Source: a bacterium SCSIO 12696 (GTDB lineage Bacteria > Pseudomonadota > Gammaproteobacteria > Pseudomonadales > Porticoccaceae). From it: a stretch of DNA of 64,000 nt. The notes under the pieces are model-generated. The model ran no database searches and was not told where the DNA came from. It was given only the letters and a program-made list of their open reading frames with translations. A program made the translations under genes and the position numbers. The DNA lies in the NCBI GenBank assembly GCA_024397955.1, contig CP073744.1:124001-188000 (forward strand), written 5' to 3'. Of the stretch, positions 24,726 through 35,313 are shown piece after piece (the stretch's first letter is position 1; each line of letters begins with the position of its first letter).

Positions 24726-24755
24726 AAAAAAGGCGTATCTCATAGAGATACGCCT
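24726..24755 (-). terminator. Rho-independent terminator after the TonB-dependent receptor
   Basis: A perfect 10-bp stem AGGCGTATCT / AGATACGCCT (24731-24740 and 24746-24755), read on the minus strand, is followed by six T residues. It lies 36 bases after the receptor stop codon. Confidence 0.88.
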
Positions 24756-24790
24756 GGTTTGAAGAAAGTTCGCGGATACAGAATTTGTGT

Positions 24791-27613
24791 TTAGAACAGT
24801 GCTCTGAGTCGCAGGCCGTAAGTCCGCGGACGAGAGAAGAAACGGGTATTGTCGAACTCAGTAATGATTATGGCCTGTTCTTTCTGCTCATCGGTTACGT
24901 TGTTCACGTAAAACTCAGCGCGGTATTTATTGTCGAAGCCGTAAGAGAATCCTAAGCCAAAGTCCAGAGTCCAATAGCCTTCGACTTCATCGTCCAAGCG
25001 CCCACGAGGGTTATCCGGGAAGCGGAAATCAACACCGTTAAAGATTGTTAGATGTTGACTTGAACGATAACCGGCAGAGAGAACACCATCAAATTGACCG
25101 TAGTTGGTCACAAAAGCTTTTGACAATGAAGCATTGAATTGTAGATTAGGTGTGCGGGGCAGTTCGTTGCCTTCAATGGAGACGTTCACGGCATCTTCCG
25201 GTGAAACGTCTGCTTGGAAACGACTGTCACTGACTTCAATGGAGTCTTTCACTTCCGTGTCGATGTACAGCAAGTTGTAACGAAAATTCCACTCGCCGGG
25301 GAAGTCAAATCCGCCTTCAAACTGGGCGCCTTTAATTTCCGCGTTGGAGGCATTGAAAGTGAAGTTGACTACGTTACCGCCCAGTGCTTCAAGTTCTGCA
25401 TCGCTGAGTGTGGAAACATCAAAGCCTTCAAAGTTAAGGATTTGCAGGCTGGAAACCAGGGTGTTCAACTGCAGGTCTTTGTAGTCGTAGTAGAACGCTG
25501 TGGCGTTGAATGTAGCGGGGATGTCGCCCAGTGTGAAGGCGTTTTTCAAACCCACTTCGTATAGGGTAACTTTTTCCTCATCGTAGGTGGGCGCTAACGT
25601 GTCGGTATCAAACGCACGAGGGGCGCTCCCGGCAGGGTTGGGGGCAACTACGCCTTCGGTACCTGACAGGTTATCGTTAAAGCCGCCAGATTTATGGCCG
25701 GTGGCGACCAAACCGTAGAGCAAGCTGTCGTCGAAAACATCCATTTCTAGCCGAATGCGCCAGTCCACAAATTCGTTTTCTACACGGCCATTTTGCAGGG
25801 CTATGTCGTTACCGGGAACGATAAAGGATAAACGATCCGCGTTGCCAGGGAATATGCCATCTACAAAACCACCAGCTGTGGGGCACCCTGTGCCTGATAC
25901 CAGAAACTCAGGACAAAGAGGCAAGGTAGTAACATCTCCGTCAATGCCGCTGCCGGGTACTTCGCCATTGGCGAGAATATCCCCCAGTCCATCGCGAGCA
26001 CCGAAGGTACGCACGCCGTCCAGGAAGAAGTCAATAGACTCGTTGCTGGTCACCAGACCGTCGCCATCGGTATCGGGATTAAAAATGGTGCGATCAAACC
26101 CGTTAAACTCGAAGCCCTCTGTGCCAAAGGCACTGGCTCCCAGTTGGAAGCCTTCCACACCTTGGAAGAACACGTAGCGGGCATTGACGCCAAAACGTTC
26201 TTTTTCATCGGATGTGTAACGCAAACCACCAGTCAGGCGTACTTTTTCACTGATTTCCCAAGTGGCATCGGTGTAATAAGAAATACTTTCCGTATCAGTC
26301 GTTTGGTTGAATTCGTTGCCAGCAAAGAACGCGTTGCGGTCTGCAGTAGCACCCAGGAAGGTACGTTGGGCTTCTTCAAAGTAGAAGACGCCGGCAGACC
26401 AATAGCCTTTCGCTGAACCTATACCATCCCCGGAAAAGCGCAGCTCGTGGATGTCAGACTCCGAATCGGTGATAAATTTGACCCGTGCGAAATTATCAAA
26501 GGTTTCGCTGAACGGAGTAGCGCCGATAGGTGGTGTGTCATTGCGAAGGGTATCCAGTGCACCGGGATATAACGGTGACAGTGCCGCGCCTCCGAACTCG
26601 TAATCGTAGATCAGGTGACGACGGGAAACGGTGTATTCCACATCGAAGTTGTCGGCGCTGTACTTGACCCGGCCTTTCAAACCCCAGTGAGATGTATCTT
26701 CCTCGGGAGTAAACGCACGGCCAAATACCGCTCTGGGATCGCTAATGCTATCTGGGTCAATACCATTGCCCAAGAGGTTGGCGTAGTTGGTGCCGGTATA
26801 GCCAGTGCCTTTTTGTTCAACACGATCGTAGGTCAGTTGCATGTCCCATTGATCCGTTGGCTTATACAGGTAGGAAATGCGCACACCTTCATCGTCTGCA
26901 GCTTCAGCAACACCAATGCCTTCACTTTCTGCCACGGGAATATCCAGGCCCAACTCATCACTGGTTGGAGAGATATTGCTGTAGTAGCTATCGTGTTCGC
27001 TGATAAAGCCAGCAATTCTGAGTGCGGAGTTATCAGTTAAGGCAATATTGGCTACACCTTCAAGGCGTTGCTCCCCGAAGTTACCAAAGGAGAGATCAAC
27101 GGCGCCATCCGTATTACCGATCCCTGGAGACCAAGGAATGATATTTACGGTTCCAGCAGTGGCATTACGTCCGCGCAATGTTCCCTGCGGGCCTACGTTA
27201 ACTTCTACACGCTGAATATCAAAAAACGAAGCGCCGATACCTGCTGGTCGAGGCACGTAAACACCATCCAGGTGAGTGGCAGCTGCCGGATCGCCCAATT
27301 CGGTATTATTGGAGGAGCCGATACCTCGAATAAAAACTTCGATATTACCTTGGTTGTTGGCGATGGAAAGGCCAGGAATGGATGCGTCTATATCTTCAAT
27401 ACTGGCCACACCCAGCTGTTTGAGATCTTCACCGCTGATTTGAGCAGCGGTTCCAGCATAACTCTGAAGGGACTGTGCTCGTCTTTCAACGGTGACAACA
27501 ATTTCCTCCATAACTGACTTGTTGTCGGTGTCCTCTTCGGCAATGCTGAGGGGAGATAACATCGCTACAACGGGCAGTATAGTAGCGTTTCGCTTAAACT
27601 TATCATCAAACAC
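24791..27613 (-). CDS. TonB-dependent outer-membrane receptor, probable glucan/oligosaccharide uptake
   Basis: A 940-residue TonB-dependent receptor. An N-terminal signal sequence (about residues 8-23) is followed by a TonB-box-like EEIVVTV and the plug domain, with GLSIANNQGNIEVFIRGIGS and VEVNVGPQGTLRGRNATAG. A long beta-barrel follows, ending in aromatic F. No STN signalling domain is present, so it is not a FecA-type transducer. I chose the GTG at 27613 because gagaggg lies six bases upstream and the signal peptide then starts properly. A longer frame reaches 27673. No SusD-like partner is found. Substrate is inferred from the neighbouring GH3 genes. Confidence 0.87.
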   Translation of the reverse strand: MFDDKFKRNATILPVVAMLSPLSIAEEDTDNKSVMEEIVVTVERRAQSLQSYAGTAAQISGEDLKQLGVASIEDIDASIPGLSIANNQGNIEVFIRGIGSSNNTELGDPAAATHLDGVYVPRPAGIGASFFDIQRVEVNVGPQGTLRGRNATAGTVNIIPWSPGIGNTDGAVDLSFGNFGEQRLEGVANIALTDNSALRIAGFISEHDSYYSNISPTSDELGLDIPVAESEGIGVAEAADDEGVRISYLYKPTDQWDMQLTYDRVEQKGTGYTGTNYANLLGNGIDPDSISDPRAVFGRAFTPEEDTSHWGLKGRVKYSADNFDVEYTVSRRHLIYDYEFGGAALSPLYPGALDTLRNDTPPIGATPFSETFDNFARVKFITDSESDIHELRFSGDGIGSAKGYWSAGVFYFEEAQRTFLGATADRNAFFAGNEFNQTTDTESISYYTDATWEISEKVRLTGGLRYTSDEKERFGVNARYVFFQGVEGFQLGASAFGTEGFEFNGFDRTIFNPDTDGDGLVTSNESIDFFLDGVRTFGARDGLGDILANGEVPGSGIDGDVTTLPLCPEFLVSGTGCPTAGGFVDGIFPGNADRLSFIVPGNDIALQNGRVENEFVDWRIRLEMDVFDDSLLYGLVATGHKSGGFNDNLSGTEGVVAPNPAGSAPRAFDTDTLAPTYDEEKVTLYEVGLKNAFTLGDIPATFNATAFYYDYKDLQLNTLVSSLQILNFEGFDVSTLSDAELEALGGNVVNFTFNASNAEIKGAQFEGGFDFPGEWNFRYNLLYIDTEVKDSIEVSDSRFQADVSPEDAVNVSIEGNELPRTPNLQFNASLSKAFVTNYGQFDGVLSAGYRSSQHLTIFNGVDFRFPDNPRGRLDDEVEGYWTLDFGLGFSYGFDNKYRAEFYVNNVTDEQKEQAIIITEFDNTRFFSRPRTYGLRLRALF

Positions 27614-27759
27614 GGCATACCCTCTCACGTTAGTTTTTATTCGGCTAAGTTCATTACTTTGCTCAAAATACACCTTACGCCAGTGCTGTAACCTCCTCTA
27701 TGTATTTGCGGTAAAGGGTACAGGGTATGAGATAAAATGGTTTATGAGGTTAGGCCCTG

Positions 27760-29376
27760 TTACTTATTATATTGACTAGCCTTAGTACCCAATAAGTTCT
27801 CCAGCTCTTCCAAAGATTTGCCTTTGGTTTCCGGTAGTAAGCGTAGCGTTAGAAAAACGCCTATCAAGGCAAATGTGCCGAATAGAGCAAAGGTAGGCGC
27901 CGCGCCGATGGTGGCGAGTTTCCATGGGAAAGCCAGCTGGATTAGAAAGCTGACAGCAGAGTTGATTAGCCCTACAAAAGAAATGGCTATTGCACGAATG
28001 TGATTGGGAAAAATTTCCGAAAATAAAACCCACATGACAGGGCCTATGGAAATGGCAAAACTTGCTACGAATCCGAGTATGGCAATTAAAATGAGTTTGG
28101 AGTTCATGGTGGCCGCCGCGGTCAGTATTGCTGCTTCGTGAGCTTTGGCGAGATTGTTGCCCAATGCATCAACAACTGCCGCTTTGAAACTGAGATCGCT
28201 TGTATAAACAACGCCTTCAAGTGCTTTTAGTGGTTCTCTAATGTTTTCGGAAAGGCCACTGATCGCTTGTTCCGTCAGTGTATAAGTTGCCGATTGAAAG
28301 CCGTAAGACAGCAAAAACATGAAGGCCGCAATACCCATGAGGCCAATAACGAGTAACGGCCTTCTACCCAGCTTATCGACCATTAGAATTGCCAGGATTG
28401 TAAACAACAAATTAACCAGCCCAACCAGGATAGCTTGCACAAAGGCCGCGTCGGTACCTATGCCTGATTGCTCAAAAATCATAGGTGCGTAGAAAAAGAC
28501 AGCGTTTATTCCAGTAATTTGCTGAAGTATGGCTATGGATAATCCAAGAATCATCACCAATCTCAGCGAGGGATGTAAGAGTTCGACAAATGACGGCTTT
28601 ACAGCTCTGGCCTCTGTATAAATGCTGTTGCGAATATTTTGCAGAGAGGAGCTTGCCTGGTGTTGATCGCCTGTTTTTTTCAGTATTTTTAGCGCCTGCT
28701 GGTCTAGCCCTTTCATGACCAGCCAGCGCGGGCTTTCAGGAACAAGAAACAGAAAAACAAAGTAAAGCAGGGCGGGAAGAGCCTCAATACCAAGCATCCA
28801 ACGCCAATTCCAGTCGCCTAACCTCAGTGTGTTGGCCAGAGGCGAGTCTGCCTGCCCGGCTGTCAGAATCAGGTAATTGCTGAAGAAGGCAGCGGATATA
28901 CCAATAACAATGTTGAGCTGGTTAAACGAAACCATGCGGCCGCGCAGTTTTGGTGGAGCAATTTCGGCGATATACATGGGGGCGATAATCAGAGCAGCAC
29001 CAACGCCAAGCCCTCCGATCATGCGCGCCAATACCAAGGTAGAAAAAGAGGTGGCTAGCGCAGAAGCCAATGCTGAAATAAAGAACAGTAAGGCGGCTAC
29101 CTTTAAGACTTTTTTTCGGCCCCAATGGTCGCTGATGGGACCACTTAGCAGCATTCCCAGTGTGGCTGTAAGGGTCAATGATGAAACTGCCCAGCCCAGC
29201 TCTATATCGCTGAGGCTGAATTCAACCTCGATAAAGCCTACCACCCCGGAAATTACCGAAGCGTCGAAGCCCATCAGAAAACCACCAAGAGCAACAATCA
29301 GGGCTACGTACGCTGTATAAAATCCGCTTAGGCGGTTCTGCATCAAGTTTGAGTTAGTTTTCGAATCATTGTTCAT
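27760..29376 (-). CDS. Sugar-porter family MFS permease
   Basis: A 538-residue inner-membrane protein of the SP family of the major facilitator superfamily (XylE/GalP/GLUT-like). It has about 12 membrane segments and the family marks GRKK in loop 2-3, PESPRWL after TM6, GRRPLL in loop 8-9 and PETKGKS at the end. It probably imports glucose or another monosaccharide by proton symport. The start is not certain: ATG 29376 gives a normal cytoplasmic N-terminus but has no SD, and upstream and internal starts exist. It lies 146 bases before the receptor gene on the same strand and may share its transcript. Confidence 0.88.
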   Translation of the reverse strand: MNNDSKTNSNLMQNRLSGFYTAYVALIVALGGFLMGFDASVISGVVGFIEVEFSLSDIELGWAVSSLTLTATLGMLLSGPISDHWGRKKVLKVAALLFFISALASALATSFSTLVLARMIGGLGVGAALIIAPMYIAEIAPPKLRGRMVSFNQLNIVIGISAAFFSNYLILTAGQADSPLANTLRLGDWNWRWMLGIEALPALLYFVFLFLVPESPRWLVMKGLDQQALKILKKTGDQHQASSSLQNIRNSIYTEARAVKPSFVELLHPSLRLVMILGLSIAILQQITGINAVFFYAPMIFEQSGIGTDAAFVQAILVGLVNLLFTILAILMVDKLGRRPLLVIGLMGIAAFMFLLSYGFQSATYTLTEQAISGLSENIREPLKALEGVVYTSDLSFKAAVVDALGNNLAKAHEAAILTAAATMNSKLILIAILGFVASFAISIGPVMWVLFSEIFPNHIRAIAISFVGLINSAVSFLIQLAFPWKLATIGAAPTFALFGTFALIGVFLTLRLLPETKGKSLEELENLLGTKASQYNK

Positions 29377-29629
29377 CAGGTGAGTGCCACTAAGACATCT
29401 TCGTATTCTGAAATTCGGGGAGCAGTGGAACAAGCTGGATGCGACGAACAGAACACTGTTTGCGGTAGAGTGGAATCGTCAGCAGATTTTGTGCGATATG
29501 CTCAATGTACTATGCTGTTACTGGTCTACTCAATAAATACACACGAGTGAAAAGTGGTTTGCGTTTCTAAAACTCGTCAATGCGAATAATATATCTTTGA
29601 TAACAATTGATTTGATAGAAGCCTGATCC

Positions 29630-30742
29630 ATGAGAGATAACCAGCATTTTCACCACATTTGGGTTTTGCAGATCGTTTTCTGGATAGGGTTTGTTATCGT
29701 TACCTTTACTACGCTGACGTTGTGGTACGGACAAACATCCTGGGTATACATTGGCCACAATCTGTTACAAGCAGCTACTGCGGCGCTGTTGTCAATGCTC
29801 TTGCACTCAGTCTTTGATCGTATCTGGGATTTTTCCATTACTCTGAGAATCGTCATAAGTCTCATGGCGGTGCTGGTGATTGCTCTTGTCTGGACGGCAT
29901 TTAGAATCGCATCATTTATATGGATGACAGACGAGAGCAACGTTTGGGCGGATTTTGGTGGTTGGTTCTTCGGCGCTATTTTTATTTTTTTATGCTGGAG
30001 TACCTTGTATCACGGTGTTCGCTACTTTTACTTGCTGGACTCGGAACATCGAATGAAAGTCAAAGCAGAGGCGATGGTCGGTGCCGAGCAAATCAAACGC
30101 CTACACGCTGAGTCGGTAGCCAAGGAGTCACAACTGCAGATGCTGCGCTACCAGCTAAATCCTCATTTTCTGTTTAATACCCTCAACGCCGCAAGCTCTC
30201 TCGTACAATTAAAGAAACTCGATCAGGCCAACGGTGTTATCGTAAAGTTAAGCCGTTTTCTCCGCTATTCTCTGGATAATAATCCAGATATGAAAATCCC
30301 CCTGAGTCGGGAAATCGACGCGTTAATGCTCTATCTGGATATTGAAAAAACTCGATTTGAAGAGCGTTTGCAGTTGAACTTTGACGTATCAGAGAGTGCA
30401 AAAAGGGCGTTGATACCCAGTTTGTTGTTTCAGCCGCTTATCGAAAATTCAGTGAAGTATGCCATAGCGAAAAACCCGGATGGCGGGACAATTCACTTTT
30501 CTGCCAACAAAATAGGTGAGAGATTGCATATGTCGTTGAGTGATACGGGCAGTAATCAGGAGGTTTTGGGCAGTAGGGGGCAGCGCTCGAGTGGGCGTGG
30601 TATAGGATTGAGAAATACCTTGGATCGCTTAAAGGTAGCCTACGGAGATGATTACAGTTTTGATTTGGCGAGTGGCAGCGAAGGTGGTTTAAAAACCACT
30701 ATTGAAATTCCATTCGAAGATTCTGGGGAGGATTTTAGCTAA
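29630..30742 (+). CDS. LytS/AlgZ-type sensor histidine kinase
   Basis: A 370-residue inner-membrane histidine kinase. Four to five membrane segments lie in residues 10-135. The His_kinase (PF06580) motif YQLNPHFLFNTLNAASSL follows, with phospho-acceptor His179, and then an ATPase domain with PLIENSVKYAI and GRGIGLRNTLDRL. There is no extracellular sensor domain of note, so the signal may be sensed within the membrane or from a partner transporter. The gene ends directly before its LytTR partner. It is divergent from the sugar-porter gene. Confidence 0.9.
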   Translation: MRDNQHFHHIWVLQIVFWIGFVIVTFTTLTLWYGQTSWVYIGHNLLQAATAALLSMLLHSVFDRIWDFSITLRIVISLMAVLVIALVWTAFRIASFIWMTDESNVWADFGGWFFGAIFIFLCWSTLYHGVRYFYLLDSEHRMKVKAEAMVGAEQIKRLHAESVAKESQLQMLRYQLNPHFLFNTLNAASSLVQLKKLDQANGVIVKLSRFLRYSLDNNPDMKIPLSREIDALMLYLDIEKTRFEERLQLNFDVSESAKRALIPSLLFQPLIENSVKYAIAKNPDGGTIHFSANKIGERLHMSLSDTGSNQEVLGSRGQRSSGRGIGLRNTLDRLKVAYGDDYSFDLASGSEGGLKTTIEIPFEDSGEDFS

Positions 30743-31621
30743 ATGAGCAACAAACTCGAAAGTATTGGGAGTGTCAGCTCTGCAGTGAAATTGCGTACCG
30801 TCATTGTGGACGATGAGTCTCTGGCTCTTGATTTATTGCGTTCCTACCTCAGTGAAATCGAATCCATAGAGATTGTGGCTGAGTGCAGAAACGGTCATGC
30901 GGCGGTCGATGCAATTTTGGAACATCAGCCGGACCTTGTATTCCTCGATATACAAATGCCAGGTCTTAATGGTTTTGATGTGATACATAAACTGCAGTCG
31001 GATATCGTGCCACTTATCGTTTTTGTAACCGCTTATGATGAATATGCATTGAATGCTTTTGATGTCAGTGCTGTCGATTACATACTCAAGCCTATTGATT
31101 CAGCCAGTATTACACGGGCGGTGAGTCGAAGCCTGGATCGTCATACCAGTGCCAATGGCCGAGTACGCGATAAGTCTTCAATCGTCAACGCAGTCACTAA
31201 GATAAATCAACGGAAAAACACTGAAGAAACGTCTATATCGTTTGAGCCGAGCACTACAAATTCTCATATCGTTGTCAAAGACCAAGGTGTCGTGACGCTG
31301 ATTGAGCAGGAAGACATTGAGTGGGTTGATGCTGCCGGTGACTATATGTGTGTTCATGCATCCGGTGAGACCCACATTATGCGAAGTACTATGAAAGACC
31401 TGTTAGAGCAGCTCAACCCCAATGTCTTTAAAAGAGTTCATCGCTCTACGATTGTTAACCTTGCTTGCATTAGCAAAGTATTTCCCAGGGCAAAAGGTGA
31501 ATACTTTTTGCAACTGCGGGGCTCTGAACAGGTAAAAGTCAGCCGTAATTATCGAGCGACTATCAAAGATTTTTTGGCAAGCTTTACGTCCAGGTCGGCT
31601 AACCATTCGCAGTCAGATTGA
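30743..31621 (+). CDS. LytTR-family response regulator
   Basis: A 292-residue response regulator with a receiver domain (about residues 17-135) whose phospho-acceptor is Asp69 in FLDIQMPG, and a C-terminal LytTR DNA-binding domain (about 180-280; VDAAGDYMCVHA and FKRVHRSTIVN). A linker of about 50 residues joins them. Its ATG follows the kinase stop with no gap, so the two are co-translated. Context suggests it controls the divergent sugar-porter and receptor genes and perhaps glk downstream; that is inference. Confidence 0.92.
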   Translation: MSNKLESIGSVSSAVKLRTVIVDDESLALDLLRSYLSEIESIEIVAECRNGHAAVDAILEHQPDLVFLDIQMPGLNGFDVIHKLQSDIVPLIVFVTAYDEYALNAFDVSAVDYILKPIDSASITRAVSRSLDRHTSANGRVRDKSSIVNAVTKINQRKNTEETSISFEPSTTNSHIVVKDQGVVTLIEQEDIEWVDAAGDYMCVHASGETHIMRSTMKDLLEQLNPNVFKRVHRSTIVNLACISKVFPRAKGEYFLQLRGSEQVKVSRNYRATIKDFLASFTSRSANHSQSD

Positions 31622-31668
31622 GCTCAGTGTCAATCGTGTTAACCGTAAATTATTGAGCGGAGCTCCAA

Positions 31669-32622
31669 GTGATTTCTAGTCTTGAAAATTGTTTAGTGGC
31701 GGATGTTGGCGGCACCAATGCCCGTTTTGCCACGATCGATAGCCGGGGGCGCCTGCAGGGCGTAGAAGTATTGGCGACGTCTGATTATGCGGGTCCTGAA
31801 AGAGCCATTGCGGCTTATCTAGAGAAAGCTGAGTTGAAGTCTGTTTCAGCAATTTGCTTTGCGATTGCCTGTCCGGTAAAGGGCGAAACTATTTATATGC
31901 CCAATAACCATTGGAAATTTACACGCGCACATCTTGAGAAATCCTTAGGGGTTCCCCTGTTGTTGATCAACGATTTCAGGGCGCAAGCGCTCTGTTTGCG
32001 CGATTTTTCGGAAGGTGGCATTCAATGGTTGGGGGGTATGCGCCCAAGCACTGATCGGATGAAGGTGATTATTGGGCCGGGAACTGGGCTTGGTGTTGCC
32101 ATGATTACTCCCGATGGTGCTGTACTTTCATCTGAAGGTGGGCATATGGGCTTCTCTCCGTCGAGTGATCACCAGATGGCGCTTTTGAGTGTCTTGCGAA
32201 GAAAATACCACCGCATTTCCCTTGAGCGAGTGATATCCGGGCAGGGCCTGGAAAACTTGTATTGGGCTAATTCCGTTCTTAGTGGTGAAGAAGTGAATCT
32301 GCGAGCTCATGAGGTGACCGAACTGGCCCACGAAGGGGATACCTTGGCACTGAAAACCATTGATGATTTCTTCGAAATATTTGCTGTAGCCTGCGGTGAT
32401 ATGGCTTTGGCCTTTGGCGCTGAAGGGGGAGTTTATCTGGCCGGGGGTGTTATGGAAAAGCTCGCTTGCTTTGTTAGTGAGGAAAGCTTTCGGTTCCACT
32501 TTGAGGATAAAGGGCGCTTGGCCGATTATTGTGCAGCTATTCCGGTAGGAGTGGTGACGCTAAAAAACCCAGGTTTGCTAGGTTGCTACGCGGCGCTGAG
32601 GCAAGCTTTGGTTTCTGCTTAG
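31669..32622 (+). CDS. glk: Glucokinase
   Basis: A 317-residue bacterial glucokinase of the Glk (PF02685) family that makes glucose-6-P from glucose and ATP. Motifs are ADVGGTNARFA near the N-terminus, INDFRAQA, GPGTGLGVAM, SEGGHMGFSP and the C-terminal GVYLAGGV. Start is a GTG with gagcggag upstream. It lies 47 bases after the LytTR regulator, so it may be in the same transcript. It links glucose released by the GH3 enzymes to the zwf-pgl-edd-eda operon nearby. Confidence 0.93.
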   Translation: MISSLENCLVADVGGTNARFATIDSRGRLQGVEVLATSDYAGPERAIAAYLEKAELKSVSAICFAIACPVKGETIYMPNNHWKFTRAHLEKSLGVPLLLINDFRAQALCLRDFSEGGIQWLGGMRPSTDRMKVIIGPGTGLGVAMITPDGAVLSSEGGHMGFSPSSDHQMALLSVLRRKYHRISLERVISGQGLENLYWANSVLSGEEVNLRAHEVTELAHEGDTLALKTIDDFFEIFAVACGDMALAFGAEGGVYLAGGVMEKLACFVSEESFRFHFEDKGRLADYCAAIPVGVVTLKNPGLLGCYAALRQALVSA

Positions 32623-32663
32623 AAGCTTTATATCTATTTCCTGTATTTTTAGAATTAAGGTTT

Positions 32664-32680
32664 TGCACTATATTGGTGCG
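32664..32680. promoter_or_regulatory. NtrC-like binding site 1
   Basis: TGCACTATATTGGTGCG fits the enteric NtrC consensus TGCACC-N5-GGTGCA with small departures. It lies about 120 bases before a sigma-54-like promoter, the usual enhancer position. The downstream genes are nitrogen-responsive. Confidence 0.7.
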
Positions 32681-32702
32681 ATTAGGTTTTAGCTTTTATT
32701 TT

Positions 32703-32719
32703 TGCACTAAAGCTGTGCA
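32703..32719. promoter_or_regulatory. NtrC-like binding site 2
   Basis: TGCACTAAAGCTGTGCA has perfect TGCAC/GTGCA arms seven bases apart, as in NtrC sites. Its centre is 39 bases from that of site 1, a spacing compatible with cooperative binding of two dimers. Confidence 0.72.
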
Positions 32720-32782
32720 ATTAATGTTGTTTTTTTTATGGTGTACTGCTTAAGTTATTGAATAATAAGTAGATAAATAAGT

Positions 32783-32797
32783 TGGCACGGTATGTGT
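32783..32797 (+). promoter_or_regulatory. Sigma-54-like promoter of the porin-amtB-glnK unit
   Basis: TGGCACGGTATGTGT has a perfect -24 element (TGGCACG) and a weak -12 element (GTGT where TTGC is expected). The GG and the -12 pair are ten bases apart, as required. The predicted start is near 32808, about 37 bases before the porin GTG. The two NtrC-like sites upstream support it. Confidence 0.62.
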
Positions 32798-32844
32798 AAT
32801 AGAGGGTTTGAATTTTTTTAACCCTCTAAAAGGAGTACATAACT

Positions 32845-33534
32845 GTGCGTAACTTGACGTTTAAATCCCTGATATTCGCTCTTGTTCTGCCTGCTGGCGT
32901 CGCCCAAGCGGAAGACTCGATTTCTGCCAACATAACCTTGAACACCGACTATGTATTCCGTGGTCAGTCCCAGACTGGTGAGCATGGTTCAATTCAGGGT
33001 GGCTTTGACTATGAAGCGGAATCCGGTTTTTACGCCGGTGCCTGGGCGTCCAATGTGGACTTCGGTTCCTCTGCTCAGGTTGAGTTGGACTTCTACGGTG
33101 GTTACGCCGGTTCTTTCTCTGAGGGCGTGGACTACGACATCGGTGTGATTTTTTACACCTACACCGGTGAAAGTGCTCTGGATTACGAAGAACTCACCTT
33201 CTCTGTCAGCTTCTCCGATATCAGCCTGGGGTTGATTTACTCGGACGAATACTTGGGGGAGGGGGGTGAAAGTTTCTACTACCTGTCTTCCGATTACTCC
33301 ATTTCTTTGCCGCAGGAATACGCCCTGGATCTGCACCTGGGTCTTAACAGTGCCGACGATATGGACATCACCTTCGATGGCAGCGGCGATGACAGCTATA
33401 TCGATTGGTCGGCGGTTGTCTCTAAAAACTTTGCTGGTGCGGACTTCAGCCTGGGGTATTACGGCACTGACATTGGTTCCGGTAACCAACTGGCTGATGA
33501 CCGGCTGGTGTTCTCTGTCAGTAAGTCCCTGTAA
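32845..33534 (+). CDS. TorF-family putative porin (Gcw_chp)
   Basis: A 229-residue protein with a clean signal peptide (residues 1-22, ending AQA). The mature part is rich in aromatic and acidic residues in alternating strands, as in small outer-membrane beta-barrels, and matches the TIGR02001/Gcw_chp pattern (YVFRGQSQT, YEELTFSVSFSDISLGLIYS). Genes of this family are commonly found beside amtB-glnK, and it may help ammonium or another small nitrogen compound cross the outer membrane; that role is not proven. Start is a GTG with aggag upstream. Confidence 0.8.
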   Translation: MRNLTFKSLIFALVLPAGVAQAEDSISANITLNTDYVFRGQSQTGEHGSIQGGFDYEAESGFYAGAWASNVDFGSSAQVELDFYGGYAGSFSEGVDYDIGVIFYTYTGESALDYEELTFSVSFSDISLGLIYSDEYLGEGGESFYYLSSDYSISLPQEYALDLHLGLNSADDMDITFDGSGDDSYIDWSAVVSKNFAGADFSLGYYGTDIGSGNQLADDRLVFSVSKSL

Positions 33535-33573
33535 TCACTTATTGCTTCCCAATTATCTTTCTGGAGACCCATT

Positions 33574-35200
<1,627 letters not shown>

Positions 35201-35217
35201 AAGAAATCGGTAAAAGG

Positions 35218-35257
35218 CGACAATTATTAATGTGACGGACCACATTAATAATTGTCG
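35218..35257. repeat. Perfect 17-bp inverted repeat after glnK
   Basis: Arms CGACAATTATTAATGTG and its exact complement CACATTAATAATTGTCG are separated by six bases. It starts 18 bases after the glnK stop. There is no T-run after it, so it is not a standard terminator, though the hairpin could protect or end the transcript. Confidence 0.85.
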
Positions 35258-35313
35258 TTAATAGAGAGTATGTCACATCAAGCGATATCCAATTCATATC
35301 TACCAATAATCCG

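Noticed and set aside
24791..27613. TonB receptor as a FecA-type signal transducer
   Set aside because: No N-terminal STN domain and no FecI/FecR genes are nearby.
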